The notes: generated from the sequence alone by a model not told the origin. DNA of 64,000 nucleotides from Perca fluviatilis (GCF_010015445.1 NC_053118.1:15110437-15174436), one strand, 5' to 3'; shown: positions 37,516-51,380, counted from the stretch's first letter. A program made the numbers and translations.

Positions 37516-40500
37516 AAACATACTTTCTCTCCACTTTTTTCTCGATTTGGTTGCTGACCAACTAATCTTTCAAAAAACTCAGAGAAATGCATCTAAAAAT
37601 GTAGTTTACTCAATTATCGAACAGAATAAGAAATTGTGTACAAAAAGTACAATGAGCCAGATCAGAGAGCCACACTTTGTTTTTGTACATATTTTTGGGA
37701 TTATGTATACTTTATATGCATGTATATGTTGGTATATGGATTATTTTTGTCCCAGAACAACTTGTCTTTGTCTTCTATCCTTTGTTCCCAGACAAAGACA
37801 CAACACTGTGACATTCAGTATTATTTATGGCAGGCTTTGAATTGACTCCTCAGCCCAACGAACTGCAGTTAGCTAGTTAGCTAGGAGCATTCTGTTTGTG
37901 TCAACAGCCCCCTTTGTGTGTCTGGAGTGATTTATTATGTAAAAGAGGGTTGGTCGGGGGGAGCAGGGAGGGTGACACTGACCTTCCTTTAATTAACACT
38001 GATGGAGACCAAGGTGAGAGGCAAGATGATGAAGATGGATCTTCCCACATAAATCATCCTTCCTCCAGGCTGGTGTGTTTTGTCTAAGTGTGTGTGTGTG
38101 TGTGTGCATGTATGTAAGTGTGTTAACGCCATTTCTAACAGAAATAACCTTGTGGTTCACAGGTTAAATGAACGTTTGGGTAGGTGCAGAACCTCCATTA
38201 TTTACCCCCAATGGGCTCCTCTTTGTGGTTATTTGCTCAAAGGTTTAATTGATTAACGCTCCCACCCCATTCAATCTATTTTTTGTTTAATATTTCTAAT
38301 GTACTTTTTCTGTGTTCCTTTTAGGATAGAAAACAAGTCAGCTGTTTTGAATGATGACCACACTGCTTCAAGCAGGATGGGTTTGATAGCACGAAGCCAG
38401 TAATATGTTGTGCACAGCTGGAATAAGCTTCTGCACATACAGAGCTCTACAAAATCATTTATTCTGATTTTAATTTGTTTTGAAGGTGCATGCATCTAAA
38501 AATAAAGCATGCAACATGTTATTTAAAATGACTCATATTGCACTTTCATAAGCATCTGAAAGACTGATACATTTGGTCAATGCAAAAAAAATAAAAAATC
38601 ACTCCTATATAGTGTAGTGCTAATGAAATATTACGGTTGGACATCAATCAAGACCGAAAAACTGTTCAGGTATATTTGGAAATCTAATAACGACCCATCT
38701 TTTGTGCAAGGCACTCCTGACAGTCTGATTTAGATAAGCCAATGTGTAATTATTCACAGAATCTAGCTCTCCTTGCCTCTGATTTCTGCAGCACTTCAAA
38801 GGCAAACGCAAACCTTCTATGGCTGTGCCATATGTCAGCCATGTTAACCGCTTATTCTTTTCTCAGGCAGGTTAGTAATGCGGCCTGACTGCCCCGCCCC
38901 CAGTCCCACCTCAACCCGTAGCTACTTTAATGCTCACCCCTGACACTTTCAAAGGTCCATTTCTTAACATATTTGGTGCTTTTGCTGCGGTACCACTGCT
39001 TCTCTGCCATGATGAATTGTTAAGAAAAACACACCTTCTACAGGGCCTACTGTGCAACCAGCATCTTATTTTTTGCACATTTACAAATTCCATTTCATGT
39101 TATAAGACATTTAAATCATGTGTGATTATTATTATGACAATGTGTCAACACACAGAAATGTGAGAACCGGTGCTGCAGTTGGTCACCATGTTGGTTTGTT
39201 TTTATTTATTCCTATTTCCATAAATTTCCCGAGGGCAATTAGTCACCACGCTGCATGCTGGTTGTTGAGGTTGTCACATTGTCAGTGTAATTGTCAGAAA
39301 TGAAATAATTGAAATGTTTCCATCTTCATCATTACCATCAACATATTTCTAGACTTTTATGACTTGTGTCGAGTGTGGTCTATTATTTTGATTGAGACTT
39401 TGTGTAAGCAAATGAGCACAACATATGCTCCAATGTGCATATGCTAATCAGTTTGTTTATCAGTCAGACAGTTGGTCGGCACGCGCCACTCTGTGTGTCA
39501 TTTTGCGTCTCTTGACATTTCCGCGGCGTAAAAAATGTTTTATGCATTTTTATCGTTGTTTTCATTTTTTTCCCCTGTTCTTCTTCGTCTTCTTCTTGCT
39601 CTTCTTCTACCACCACTACCGCACTGTTCATAAATAATGTATTTATTTATCATGAAAATCTGTTTTGGAATTAAAGACTACCCCCACTTCAAAGACAGGA
39701 AACCTTTGATATGTTTGATTCTCGCAGAGTACCCATTGGATTTATTCAATTTATGCAAAGCACCTCCAGGGTAATAAAGGTGGCATTTGAATACATTTGA
39801 CTGGACTAAATCATATAATGAGGAGAGTTTCTGCCCTATATCATAACAAAAAAGAGACCCTAATGCCTCAATATTAATGGATCATTTGGCGAAAGAAAAA
39901 TGTTTCGCCTAGTGAACTGACAACAACGGACAGCAGTGATTAGCTGATGTCTACATGGATAATGATTTATTGCTTAAAAGAGAACAGTCCATGTGACCCT
40001 TTTGTTCTGGAAGCTACTGTAAGTTCAGAAATTTGTGTCTTGGGGAATAAAATGATTCTTTTCAACTCTCTTCAAAACATCTCACAATAAATTAGACATG
40101 ACCACATACTGTGTGTGTTTGTGTGTTGGTAATGATCATTAATTAGCAACCTGGGAAAGTTGAAGATGGGACTTAAGTCATGAGAAGAGTTTTGTCATGT
40201 ACCACCATGGCTGATACACTGAAAAACGCTTGCTGAATTTGCAATCAGGTTTGTATTTATATTTAATAATGTAGCACTTTAAAAGGTGAAGCATAAACAT
40301 TATGTTTCACTGTACTCAAACTTAACACTCACAGCATATCAGAAACAACCGAATGAAAAGAAAAATTCATGTGAAAAAATAGTGTTCCATCACACCGCAC
40401 TGAAGGATTTACAAAATGTAATTTTGAATCCATTTTGCTAATGTACTAACGCAAAAGAAAACATGAACCAGTGTAGATTGATGTGTACATTAATTAACTA

Positions 40501-41548
40501 ACTAAAAATGTCCATGTTTCCTAATGTTTTTCCATAGCTCCCTGTCTGGCCTCTCTGGAAGGTTGATGTGTCCACTGGACAGCTAAATATCTGGTCAACT
40601 TTACACACCGGATTGTTTACATAAATATATCAAGTTTACATGACACACTGTCATCTTTCTGTATGATTAAGAGAAATCATTAAATGTGATGTCCATTCCC
40701 AATGTCCAGTCCCTGTCAACCTAAAGCATACAGCGTCAACACATTGTAGCATTTAGCCTGGTTGGGACAAAATAATCTAATGTCGATTACCTGACACATT
40801 CTGGACTTTCTTTGCAATTCAGAGCATTAAGGCCACCTTACAGGGCCCCCTTCCTGTCCACTCCCTGTGGAAGAGTGATGTTTCCTCTGTGGACAACTAA
40901 TTATCCGGGTCTGACCCTCAGCTGTCTGAATGCAGGATCCTATTAGGCAGCCAGCAGGTTGAAATCACCCCCTCCAATCCCCTTCCATCGTATATATTTA
41001 TTTCCCTTCACTTCCTGCTTCTGAATATTAAGAATAGATTTTTACATGTATATGTGTGCGCTGGGGATGGGATTGATGGTGGCGGTAGGGGGAGGGCGCA
41101 GGAGGTGGGGGATACTCTGCTGATGGGTGAATGGCGGGGCCTGGAAATGACGAGCGGGCTGACTGAATGCTTGTCCATCACTCCCCATTCTCTTGGTTAC
41201 AGGTGGTCTCTCATTTTCCCAACCGGCGCATATCTGCCTGCCTTTATATGACAGCCTGGGCTCACCAATTTGCATGTACGACAGACAACAAACGGGCCTG
41301 TGCATGTCAAAATAGGTGGCGGTGCGTGACAGCTTCTACACAATGCTGTCTCCTTTTGGCTTGACCCTCGACCTCGTGCCATGTCTCCTTTCATAATCAG
41401 GGAAAGGGGAAGACGGGGCGAAGAAATCATCCAGCCCTCCTTCCTGCCTCCTTCTGCTGCTGCCTCTTTGGAATAAATCTGATACCAATGCCATTAGCTA
41501 TGCTTCTCCCCTCTCACTTTCTCTTATTCTTAGTCTGTTTTGTTCAGT
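37516..41548. other. Non-coding DNA, unique-looking
   Basis: About 4 kb without gene, RNA or element signal. A short TG run lies at about 38089-38106. The stretches 40820-41000 and 41150-41340 are balanced in composition and resemble conserved non-coding sequence. A G-rich stretch lies at 41060-41115. Confidence 0.4.
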
Positions 41549-41606
41549 CTTGCTGTCTGTCGGTCGGTCTGTCTGTCTGTCCCCCCCACCCCCCCCTCTC
41601 CCCCCC
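41549..41606. repeat. (TCTG)n run followed by C7/C8/C6 tracts
   Basis: TCTG and TCGG tetranucleotides run to 41580 and pass directly into C7 A C8 TCTC C6. On the minus strand the G runs satisfy a G-quadruplex pattern, because the longer runs can each supply two tetrad strands. Confidence 0.75.
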
Positions 41607-43709
41607 TGTTTGTGTTTTGGCAAAAAAGCATTCCAATTTAAAGAGTGGCTCATCTCAGTTTGTCTGTTGTTTCAAGATAACATTTCATTTTTTTTCCCAA
41701 ACGGAGATAATGAGATATGTCTTCTCTTGTTGTGACCAAATCAGTGCCAAAAAGTGAGATTATTATTTTTGGATGCTTGCTTGTTTATTTTCATATTTTG
41801 AACTGACTGACTTGAAAAAGCTATGAAAAAAAGGTTTATCCAGCAATTAAAACTCACCACTTTAAAGCAAACCTGTAGGAACATATCATTGGTTTCATCT
41901 TATCAAAAGTCATCAAATGTTAAACAAAATTGCTCTGCAGCAAGGCAGTCACAGGTTTTCTCATTATGCATCTTGTGTCGCATCTTTCATTGAAGCAACA
42001 CCTACCTATTGAATACATGATGAGCTTCATATCATTTTTATCACTCTGATTAACACTGTGATAGCACAGGAAGACTAATTGCCTTTTAACACCTGTGACA
42101 TTTCCCTCTTTCACTTCTATTTTAATGAGTGTTTGATATCTCAACATACAATTTTAGAAACTGCAAGCGAGAGCGCCCTTTTATTGGAAAACTTCCACCG
42201 CATTGTCTTCTGTAATTTACACATGAACTTTCTTTCCCTGATTTAAAAAGGATCACCATGTAGAACTGCATATCCAGGAGGGGCGGTTTTAGATTTAAGA
42301 CATAATCGCACGGCTGGGTTTTATTAAGTCTTATACTTTACATATTTAAGGAGACGTTACATCATTAGCTGGTGTTGAACGGGCCAGTGTTAAAAGTCAG
42401 AGTGGTATCAGGGAGAGGTTAACAGAGAAGGGGGCGATGGGTAATGAAGGGAGCGTTCCTTCATCAGCATATAGTAAAATAATCCTGAATTATATGATAA
42501 TCAGCAGAACTTGAAACGCCATATCTCAGTCAAGGAACTTGTGTTAAAGTACTTTCCTTGATCAGAGCATGCTGGTATTTGGTGTAGGCCTTTGTTAAGT
42601 TACTTTCAGGTCTTTTCTTGCTCTACATGGCTTTGCTGCCCCATATGGTTGGGATATTTGTAATGTATTTCAATCTTCCTGTGTAATGGTTATCACTGTC
42701 CTCACGTGAAGTGTATTTCATCATTGTTAGAGAGATTGGGAGACTTTTCATACTGTGTATCAGCAAAATGCTCAGTTTTATGAAATAAAAATGAATTCCT
42801 TTTCATTATTTACATCCAGGAATCACTAGCTATATGTATGCACATTTCCCTATAGTCCCAGGTGAAAATGTTTTTCTTGATTAAAAATACATATTCATGA
42901 GAAGACTTCCCCCATGGCTTACATTCAGCATGCTGATGAACTTGTACTGACCTCATGACTAGAAACAACAAAATGTTAGTAAGCCTTGAACAATGTTATT
43001 TTTGAAGTGGCTGTTTCTTATTTGAAGTGTCGAACAAAAAGAAAAGGCTACAGCTGCAAGGGCACACAACCGTGAAAACAGACCATAATCTTTGCTTAAT
43101 CTCTTGTTCAGCTTTGAGGTGGCTGGCAGTCATGTGTGTAATGATAATTATTACTCTTGTCATCACTAGTGTCAAGCTTTTTTATATTAGCTGTGTCAAC
43201 ATTTCATAAAGGAAGACGTTCCTTTTCCTGATGCGCATGGGAACTATCAGCCCTCCGATGAAGACATCCAGTGTCGTTGTCTCTTTGTTTCTTTCATTTG
43301 GTTGAGAAGCAGCGTCTGACTCTGGGGATTACTTTTAATGTTGCATTAATCCATCCCATGGAGTCTTGCGTGTTCTGCCATCGCAGGGATCATTCTTTGA
43401 TATCAAATGGTGAAGAGAGAAACTCTAAAACCTCTTCAGATCCCTCTTGTCAAAACACAGGTGGAATGTGAATGTTGAAACCGCAGTGTGTTTCAACCAG
43501 TCTTCTTCTCCGCCTCTACAGTCCCAGGGAGTAGATTCACAAAGCAGAGAGCCTCACAGAGAGACACAGGGAGACATAGACAGGTACAAAGAGATGAAGA
43601 AAGAAAATACACATGGAAATAGAATGGGGAGCGTAGCGAGAGTTTTTCTTTTCCAGGCCTCAACATTTTGCATAAACCAAAGCAAAACAAGACGTCTGCT
43701 TAAAACTCG
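41607..43709. other. Non-coding DNA, part resembling a conserved element
   Basis: No gene recognised. The stretch 42165-42520 is repeat-free and of balanced composition, and is a candidate conserved element by appearance only. The rest is AT-rich. Confidence 0.35.
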
Positions 43710-44216
43710 TTTTAGGTGATTGGATTGCAATCAGATAGTGCTTGACCACATAAAAAAAAAAAAGAGTAGTTGTCAATGCACCCAAAACGCATTGAGGAGG
43801 GATTGTGATTGTGGCAGGGATGCATAGTGTAAATGCAATTGCGTTTTTAATCCACATACATCAACTACCAGCCGTGGGCTCTAACAGGTCCGGACAGAGT
43901 GCACAACTTTTAGCCCAGACACAAATCTCCATGTAGCAACAGGAGAAAAGTCCAGTGAGAGAAATATAAAAATAAAAAGAATTTACTGTTGTGTCGGTGC
44001 TGGTAGCTGAGGCGAGAGCAGGCGTTGCTGGTGGACAGTGCACATCCAAAACGTCCAGCAGCCAGACGGCCAAATTGCCTCTTACAACTGACAGCTGCAG
44101 CAGGAGGAGACAGTAAAAAAGAGAGAGACGTTGGCTGTTTGAGTTGGACAGAGCAATCAGATCTCAATGTGGACACTGAAGACTCATATTAATATAGGGT
44201 GTAAATGTAATCAGGT

Positions 44217-44250
<34 letters not shown>

Positions 44251-44286
44251 TGAGACACATTTTAATGCCAGGTGTAAATGGGGCCT
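43710..44286. mobile_element. Possible DNA-transposon remnant
   Basis: Sequence around GTCAATGCACCCAAAACGCA, GCAGCAGGAGGAGACAG and CCAGGTGTAAATGGGGCC recalls dispersed fish DNA elements ending in CCATTTACACCTGG. I could not pair two terminal inverted repeats or find a target duplication, so limits are approximate. It contains the (TAGA)n array and two unrecognised minus-strand frames. Confidence 0.3.
44217..44250. repeat. (TAGA)8 tetranucleotide microsatellite
   Basis: TAGA units over 34 bp without interruption. Confidence 0.97.
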
Positions 44287-45196
44287 ATACCTCGGCTAAA
44301 TAAAATTCTGTTTTCATTCAGGCAAGGTAACTGTTGTGTACACACACTGAAATGTCGCTTTTGCTCATCTCACCCTTATGAAAGTGGCATTTGCTCCTCT
44401 GGCCCAGGAGAAACAACAGGCAATAATGCAGACAGAGAGAATATAGCTATTTTTAGCTTACCTACCCCAAAGGGAAGTAGGCCTAAAAGAAATGAAAGTT
44501 ACACACTTGTACCAACACCGTCAAATTAAAGAAGAATTCTACTGTATCCTAATCTATTCTTGATCTAGTGATGGGTAAATTTAATCTAATGTGATGTGAC
44601 ACCAATTTTCTTCTACAAATTACTGTATTGGACTTGGACAAAAACTATATAAGGTAGAGAGGTTCTTTTTTTGCATATTAATATTGTTTTGAAACAAAGG
44701 AAAAAAAGGGGAAACAGAAACAAACAATGAACAATGAGAAAGAAGATAATTTTATTCAATTGTCTGTCTGAATCTCCATCAACAAGCTCCTGTCCTTACA
44801 TCACAGACACACTCTCTCATTAGCGATGACAGCTAAACATCATTGAGCGTGTGTATGTGTCTTTGTATCTGCTGTATTTGCCTGTGAGTATGACCATCAT
44901 TCAAATTTAACTTTACTCTGTTTGTTCTTCCCCTCATCTTTTCTCCCTCCACACCCCTCCTCTCAGTTTTATGCGCCTGTTATTTATTTCCCTCATTAGC
45001 GATTGTTTCTTTCCATTAGAGAGCACCTCTTCATGCCAGCACTTTCCTCAGGGAGAGCGGAGGGACCTGTGCTCTTCTTGGCAAGAGCGGCTCCCTTTCT
45101 AACCCTCTTAAATATAGTTGAAACAATCTCCTTTACGAAACCCCTTCCCACTGCCATCTCCACCCTTTTTTATGATCCAAAGGAACGTGTTGGCTG

Positions 45197-45198
<2 letters not shown>
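44287..45198. other. Non-coding DNA, no gene seen
   Basis: Mixed sequence without recognised features. Confidence 0.45.

Positions 45199-45235
<37 letters not shown>
45199..45235. repeat. (GT)18 microsatellite
   Basis: GT over 37 bp. It is complementary in sense to the CA array 120 bp downstream. Confidence 0.98.
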
Positions 45236-45236
<1 letters not shown>

Positions 45237-45352
45237 CTGAGAGGAACAGTAGTATAAAAAATAAGTGAAGATTGGATCATAAGCTCCTGCCATTACCTGT
45301 GTACTGACATTCTTGTGAGTCAGGTGCCACCCCTTCATACCTTCCCCACCCC

Positions 45353-45354
<2 letters not shown>

Positions 45355-45406
<52 letters not shown>
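45355..45406. repeat. (CA)26 microsatellite
   Basis: CA over 52 bp. With the upstream GT array it forms a potential inverted repeat. Confidence 0.98.
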
Positions 45407-45409
<3 letters not shown>

Positions 45410-45857
45410 CCCCCACCGGTACACGCAGGAATTTCCAGATCCCAAAGACAACACAGAGGGCCCTCCGACATATTTGCCGTCATCCTCTTATTAACTCTCC
45501 CCGTTTGAACAGAGGCACATCAAAAGTAAGCAAAACACATAATTACTGGCATTAATATAACGAGCTCTTGGAGATAAGCCACTCTCCTAAGCCCCCACCT
45601 CCCATACTTGGAGGGCATGAAGGAGGGGAAGAGCAGAGGGAAGGTGGAGCGCCCCTTCAATTAAGTGAGCTGTTCAACCAACATGAACAAACATATTTAG
45701 TAGATAATTAGTAGATAATTTTGCAGGTATGTCTGGCACAGGCCACAAAAGGCAGTGTTAAGGAAATAGCAGGGAGGGAGTCAAAGGAGGGAGGCTTGTG
45801 GGATGTGCAAAATGCCCCGTGGCTCTGATAGACTCTTAACAGTCATTAACAATGTAG

Positions 45858-45862
<5 letters not shown>
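45407..45862. other. Non-coding DNA with a perfect 11-bp direct repeat
   Basis: AGTAGATAATT occurs twice in tandem at 45699-45709 and 45710-45720. The stretch 45500-45740 is otherwise repeat-free and may be conserved non-coding sequence. No gene. Confidence 0.4.

Positions 45863-45955
<93 letters not shown>
45863..45955. repeat. (AC)46 microsatellite
   Basis: Uninterrupted AC over 93 bp. Confidence 0.99.
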
Positions 45956-45956
<1 letters not shown>

Positions 45957-46128
45957 TCAAACACCCTCTTCCCACCTTTACATAGGCCCTCCTCTGCGCT
46001 CCATCTCTCTCTGCCCTCCTCCTTCCTCCCCTCTCTCGCTCGTTCTCCGAGGAGCCCTAGTTTTCTGTATGATGAGCTCCTGGGGGGCTTCAGTGTTTGG
46101 CAGGAGGCTTTGTCTCTGATACGAGATG

Positions 46129-46131
<3 letters not shown>

Positions 46132-46191
<60 letters not shown>
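46132..46191. repeat. (AG)30 microsatellite
   Basis: Pure AG over 60 bp, running into GGGGG. A polypurine tract of this length can form triplex DNA. Confidence 0.99.
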
Positions 46192-46194
<3 letters not shown>

Positions 46195-47019
46195 GAAAAG
46201 AAGACGACGGAGAAGCAGGGTGAAAACTTGAGACCCCTGGGGGCACTTCTCCCCTCATTGTGAGGATTTGCCTAACAGCTTCACAAGAGGGTTTACATCT
46301 TCCTCTGAACACGAGGGGTATAATCACAGATCAAAACAAATTACCTATCTGTAGTCAGCAGAGGTGTCTGCCTGTCAAAAGCCCAGAGTTACATAAGATT
46401 TAAGTCAGTGCAAACTGAGCCTCTGATTTGGGGCATGGGGTGAATTCTTACTTTGAATTGTTAGCGTTGCGAGGGCCTAGCGGTAAGACGCCAGTGGTGC
46501 ATACCACACAAACTGACTGTGAAGAACAAAGTTTAGCTTTGATAATTACTTGCACTCCTCCAAAGTGACATTGTCGTGACTTTTGATTAACTTGGAGCCA
46601 CGCGTTGCATTATTTTTGTGGGTTAACCCCTGTGCATGAGGACCATGTCAATGTATTCCAGAACAGAAATATACATTACAGCTTTTCAGTTGTTCGTCAT
46701 AACAAAAGTAACAGCTGAATTGTCTTCTTTTAGATTGACGTGACATCATTGCAGGGAAGGACCGTCACGCTTGGTGGTCTGATTTTCAAACACACCAGCA
46801 CACCAGCGTCTGAGGCCCACTGGGCATAATCGAGTTTTCAGAAATGTCTTCAAATATATCACCAACTCTTATTTATTTTAAGTGTGTGAGACAATGTTAC
46901 TGGCAACTTGCTGATGCAACCACAACTGTGTGAAAGTTCTGCACATTATGGGGAAGAGCGAGAGGGGGGAAAAAAGAGCTTAGTTTCCACAATATCAAGT
47001 GCAGGTTCAGAAATCTGTA

Positions 47020-47056
<37 letters not shown>

Positions 47057-48889
47057 TTATTGGGGCATCCAGAACTCCTGGGAAACACATTAGTGGGAAA
47101 TGATGGACTCTGTCACAGTATCTGTAAAAGAATACATGGCTGATTATCCTATTAGGAGTTTGTGCCTTTTTTGTTTTGCCAGGTGTGTATTATATACTAT
47201 ATTTCTGCTCTATCTAGCCCATCTAAGCCCCTGCCACCACTTGAGAGTAAATCTGTTATGTTTACTGGTGACCCTGTGGCCAAGAGGTGGGCTCTTATAG
47301 TTCACACAAGTTATTAGGCCTCTAGATAGAAGCAAGGTAGGAGAAAAACACATTTCTTTTCTAAATGGTGTTTTCAGCTTTTCATGTCCCAAACTTTTTC
47401 TCACATTTGTTACATCTTCGAACCAATTCTTTTCTTTTGGAACCGTTTACCTTATATCATGATGTCATTGAGGAGAGAGTACAGCCACAAGGGCCGCAAG
47501 TTTGAACAAAACCTGTACAATAACAAAACTATCATTGCCCAAAACTAGTTCAGACACCTAAACACAAAACTAAACCAGGCTCGGTTACATGAACAGAGTT
47601 ATGGCACTGTGTGGACGTCAGGATCATTGATGCCTGCAGTAATCATATTAAATAGCTGTTTCCGAGTTGGAATTTGAAAACATAATCAGCAGAGCCATCA
47701 TTGACTGCAGAAGATGTGTTTTTGATGGCCTTTGCTGCTTTGCATGCCCTAAGCAGGAAAGGAAGGGATTTCTCTGACAGAGAACTCTTTGAGAAGTGAA
47801 AAAGCTGGTCTCAGGAATGCCGCTGGCAACACAGTCACCTCGAGGCATCTAGTGAAAGGTTAGACGAGGTGTCCGACCTGACGTGTCTATATAAACAATG
47901 TCTTTGTAGGGGCATCCAGGGTTATTGTTAAAGGATTAAGACCTTGTCTTTGATGTTTAAGTCAGCTGCTAATGCCAGTGTCACCTCCTAGTGCAACACA
48001 AGAGCTAAGGGTTGTGGGAATAGTTGGGACAGATAGCTCACAGTGGGCATGTCTACAGATCTCTCAGGTGTCAGCTAGGTATCAAGGCAGAGTCGGCTAG
48101 CTGATCCCTATAATCACTCTCCTATTACCGCACAATTAGCTGCAAAATGAACTCATTAATGCCACTGACACCTCTTACTGAATGGCGTTAGCAAAGCTGT
48201 GTTGTGACAGCAGTTCTTTCAGCTGTCGGATACAAATTAAACGTTAATAACAAATTAAATGTGTCTTAAGACAATGAGGTAACGTCTTAAATTAGTGCTG
48301 CTTTCCCCCCCATGATTAATGTAATTAGAAAGCTACACAATTTGAAATTTGAAAAATGATTGTTTATTCTCAGGAATATAATCCATACGAGGAAGCCATT
48401 ACATTGTTTAACCCATTTTTGCAGCACCTTCAAGTTGTGTCAAGTTGTCATAAAGCGTTTATAAGTAACGGTGAAAGGAAAAAAGGCAGTAACACCTGCA
48501 TTTGAGATGCTATACAGCATTATACCTTCAGTTTTGGAAATCCAACACCCTCAAATCCTGGATGAGTGGATCACAGAGTCTCAGGCTCTAGTGAAAACAG
48601 CCACGTCTGGCGATGACTCAGTTATTGTTATAAAACGGACTTGAATGAAAACCTCATTAGTTTTATCTGTGAGCTGGAATCAGGGGTGCTGTCTGGCATG
48701 GATTCCCAGCAGTCAAAACAGAAAACAAGAGCTCACTGTGTGCTCTTTGAGACATCAAGGTGTCTGATCTGAATTGCTTTAGTTTGGAGGGAGAATGGCT
48801 TTACCGTCTCTGTGAAACTGATCCGTGAAGTGGATTAGGGACGGTTCTTCTTTCACTCAAAACAACAGAGCTTGAGGAGTTAGACGAGG

Positions 48890-48891
<2 letters not shown>
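46192..48891. other. Non-coding DNA, no gene seen
   Basis: Contains an (AT)n run at 47024-47052. The stretch 47960-48240 is balanced and repeat-free. No coding or RNA signal recognised. Confidence 0.4.
47024..47052. repeat. (AT)14 microsatellite
   Basis: Alternating AT over 29 bp. Confidence 0.95.

Positions 48892-48925
<34 letters not shown>
48892..48925. repeat. (GT)17 microsatellite
   Basis: GT over 34 bp. Confidence 0.98.
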
Positions 48926-48927
<2 letters not shown>

Positions 48928-49396
48928 AAGAGTGCAGTCCTTACTCACAAATATATATTTACCTTGCACGTGATATTTTCCAGTCTGACCATGCTGGAAA
49001 CTCTCTAACTTCAGAAACATGATATAATTCCTCAGAAAAGTCAGGCCTTGCATGCAAATCTACCACTCAATCTTTCTTTAAGTAGGTTACACATTTCATA
49101 CCCACTTTAATTTATACTGTTGGGAATCTAGGAGGTCTATCATCTGAATACAGAGACATTGGACATGTTCAGTGATTTTATTTGGCCACTAGCTATGAAC
49201 AGCCTAGTAAAAAAGATAAAAAAACAGATTACACCGGATTCATTCCATTACTATGCTTCTAATAAAAGAATAGTAACAGCAGTTCTGTATATCTTTGAGA
49301 ACAAACACAAGTGATTTGCCTATTGCTGCTTTAAAGCTCCATTAGAATATTTTTAGATGCCAATATGGCTTGGTTTTAGTCCTGGGATGGGGGTCA

Positions 49397-49397
<1 letters not shown>
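48926..49397. other. Non-coding AT-rich DNA
   Basis: No recognised feature. Confidence 0.45.

Positions 49398-49486
<89 letters not shown>
49398..49486. repeat. (AC)44 microsatellite
   Basis: Uninterrupted AC over 89 bp. It accounts for five overlapping spurious frames on both strands. Confidence 0.99.
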
Positions 49487-49489
<3 letters not shown>

Positions 49490-51050
49490 GCACGCAGAGT
49501 TTGTCCTTGGCCTGGCACCTCTTTTGGCAAGGTGGCGGTATGGCTCCAAAACAAATGAGGGACACCCTAGCTGTGCCAATAGTCTCAGTCCCTTGGCAGA
49601 CACCACAGAATCATCTTTTCTTCCCAGGAGTTATGACTCTGGAGAGTTGATCATTAGTCAGGAATCACAGAAACACAGACACAAAGACGTAAAATAGAAC
49701 TCAGGTCGTAGTTAAAGTGATAGACAACAAATCACTGCAGATGCTTGAAAAGCTCCAAGTCAACTTTTCAGACATTAAGCATTTGAGGTTACATCAGTGG
49801 CTTCATTGTTCTTATGGATATGATCCATTAAAAACTATCAATCACTAAAACCTGTTAGGAGATTTTACTGCGACGGTAGCACCTGATTCAGGGACACATC
49901 AGTGAGGCCCAGCACATATCAAGTGTGGTGGCCTATCACTGCCAAAACGCTCATACTGTCAGGTGCAAGTGTATTTTCCTGCTCTGTTCCCATTTGGTAA
50001 CTTAATGTCTTGCCATAAAATTATATTGTGTTAGCAAACTTAGCAAACAGATGTAGGTGTGCTAAAACATACTTGCACAGATGCTGAGTTTGTGCTATGT
50101 TTTTGGCTTTATGTAGTAAAGGCACACCCTCTTTAAAGTCAAACAAATTCCTTTATGTATTTATTAGTTCCTGCTGCTGTATGTCATACCAGTTTGCCTG
50201 TTTGGTGGCTCTAGGATCATATTTTTACAGCCACCTAAAGGTATCAGGAAAGGCACATGCTTTCCATCAATCTGCATTTGATATATGTGGCTTCCACTGA
50301 GGATATTGAGCCACACAAGCCAAAACTGCTTTCCAATATACTGTACTCCCCAATACCTGTACACTGGCATTAAAGTGTAAAATCAATTGCCCTTTTAAAT
50401 TACACCAAAGACCATCAGACTTAACAATTTTTTGCTACGAGTACATGAGACATCCTGAAGAACCACGGGTGAAGTAGACCAAACACTTTGATTAAAAAAT
50501 GTTGCACCATTCCAGATTTTTCTCAACACTATATACCTGAACTCAATGGGATTCAAAAGTACTTTCTCTGTGGCCAAAAACCTCTGGGTTGCATCAGTTT
50601 CATGAGTCATAATATTTTTCCCAATGTCTCCCAAAAGTAGCACCTAGCATTTGCATAGAATGAAGTAAACAGCTCGATATTTATTTAAGAGTGTAATGAA
50701 CACCAGTTAATTTTATTGGCCATGATTGATACCAGTGCCTAACAATCCAACTAATTCCCGATAAATCAACCCCTTTTAGTATATTTGCGGCCATCAGCTT
50801 ACACCAAGCTTCATCCTTGATTTGTAAAAACTGGGCCATAAAATCTTCACATCACAATGCGGTCTCCTGTGAGCCAAAAGGAATGTTTTTTGTAATCTTA
50901 TTGCAATCAATCAAGTGTGTGTCAGACAAAATACAAACATTGCCAGATTGGTCATTCTTAACAAAGACTTGATAAATGTGTGTCCATATTGCATGCACAG
51001 CGTCAGCCTGGTCAAATTAAAGCAACCAGCAGCACAATCAAAAAGAGTGG
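49487..51050. other. Non-coding DNA, no gene seen
   Basis: Mixed AT-rich sequence without recognised coding, RNA or element signal. Confidence 0.4.
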
Positions 51051-51380
51051 TTTGGCAGCCTAAGCAGGACCCCAGTCCGGATTCTAACTTTACGGCTGGG
51101 ACTGTGTAATTATTCATGCAGAAATACTTGCGGGTGAATGTAATGTGTAAGCTGGTACACCTGGGGTAGAATTTCAGTGCTCAGAGGTGAATTGAAACAC
51201 ACACAGCAATGACACGATTGGGGTGCTGACACGTTCATTAGCACATAGGCAGATTTGACACAGCTGGAAGATGTAGCGAGGAGCTGCTGTCAAGGTCTTG
51301 GAATGCTGCAAGACTGGCACAAACTAAGGGTTGGATGCTCATCGCCGTGTCATAAGAGACCTGGCGCTGTCTCGTCTCCT
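51051..51380. other. Candidate conserved non-coding element
   Basis: Repeat-free, balanced composition, with TGTAATTATTCATGCAG at about 51105 and CGTTCATTAGCAC at about 51233, which look like homeodomain-type cores. It directly precedes a long pyrimidine-rich tract (51360-51620). There is no coding motif. Conservation is untested. Confidence 0.25.
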
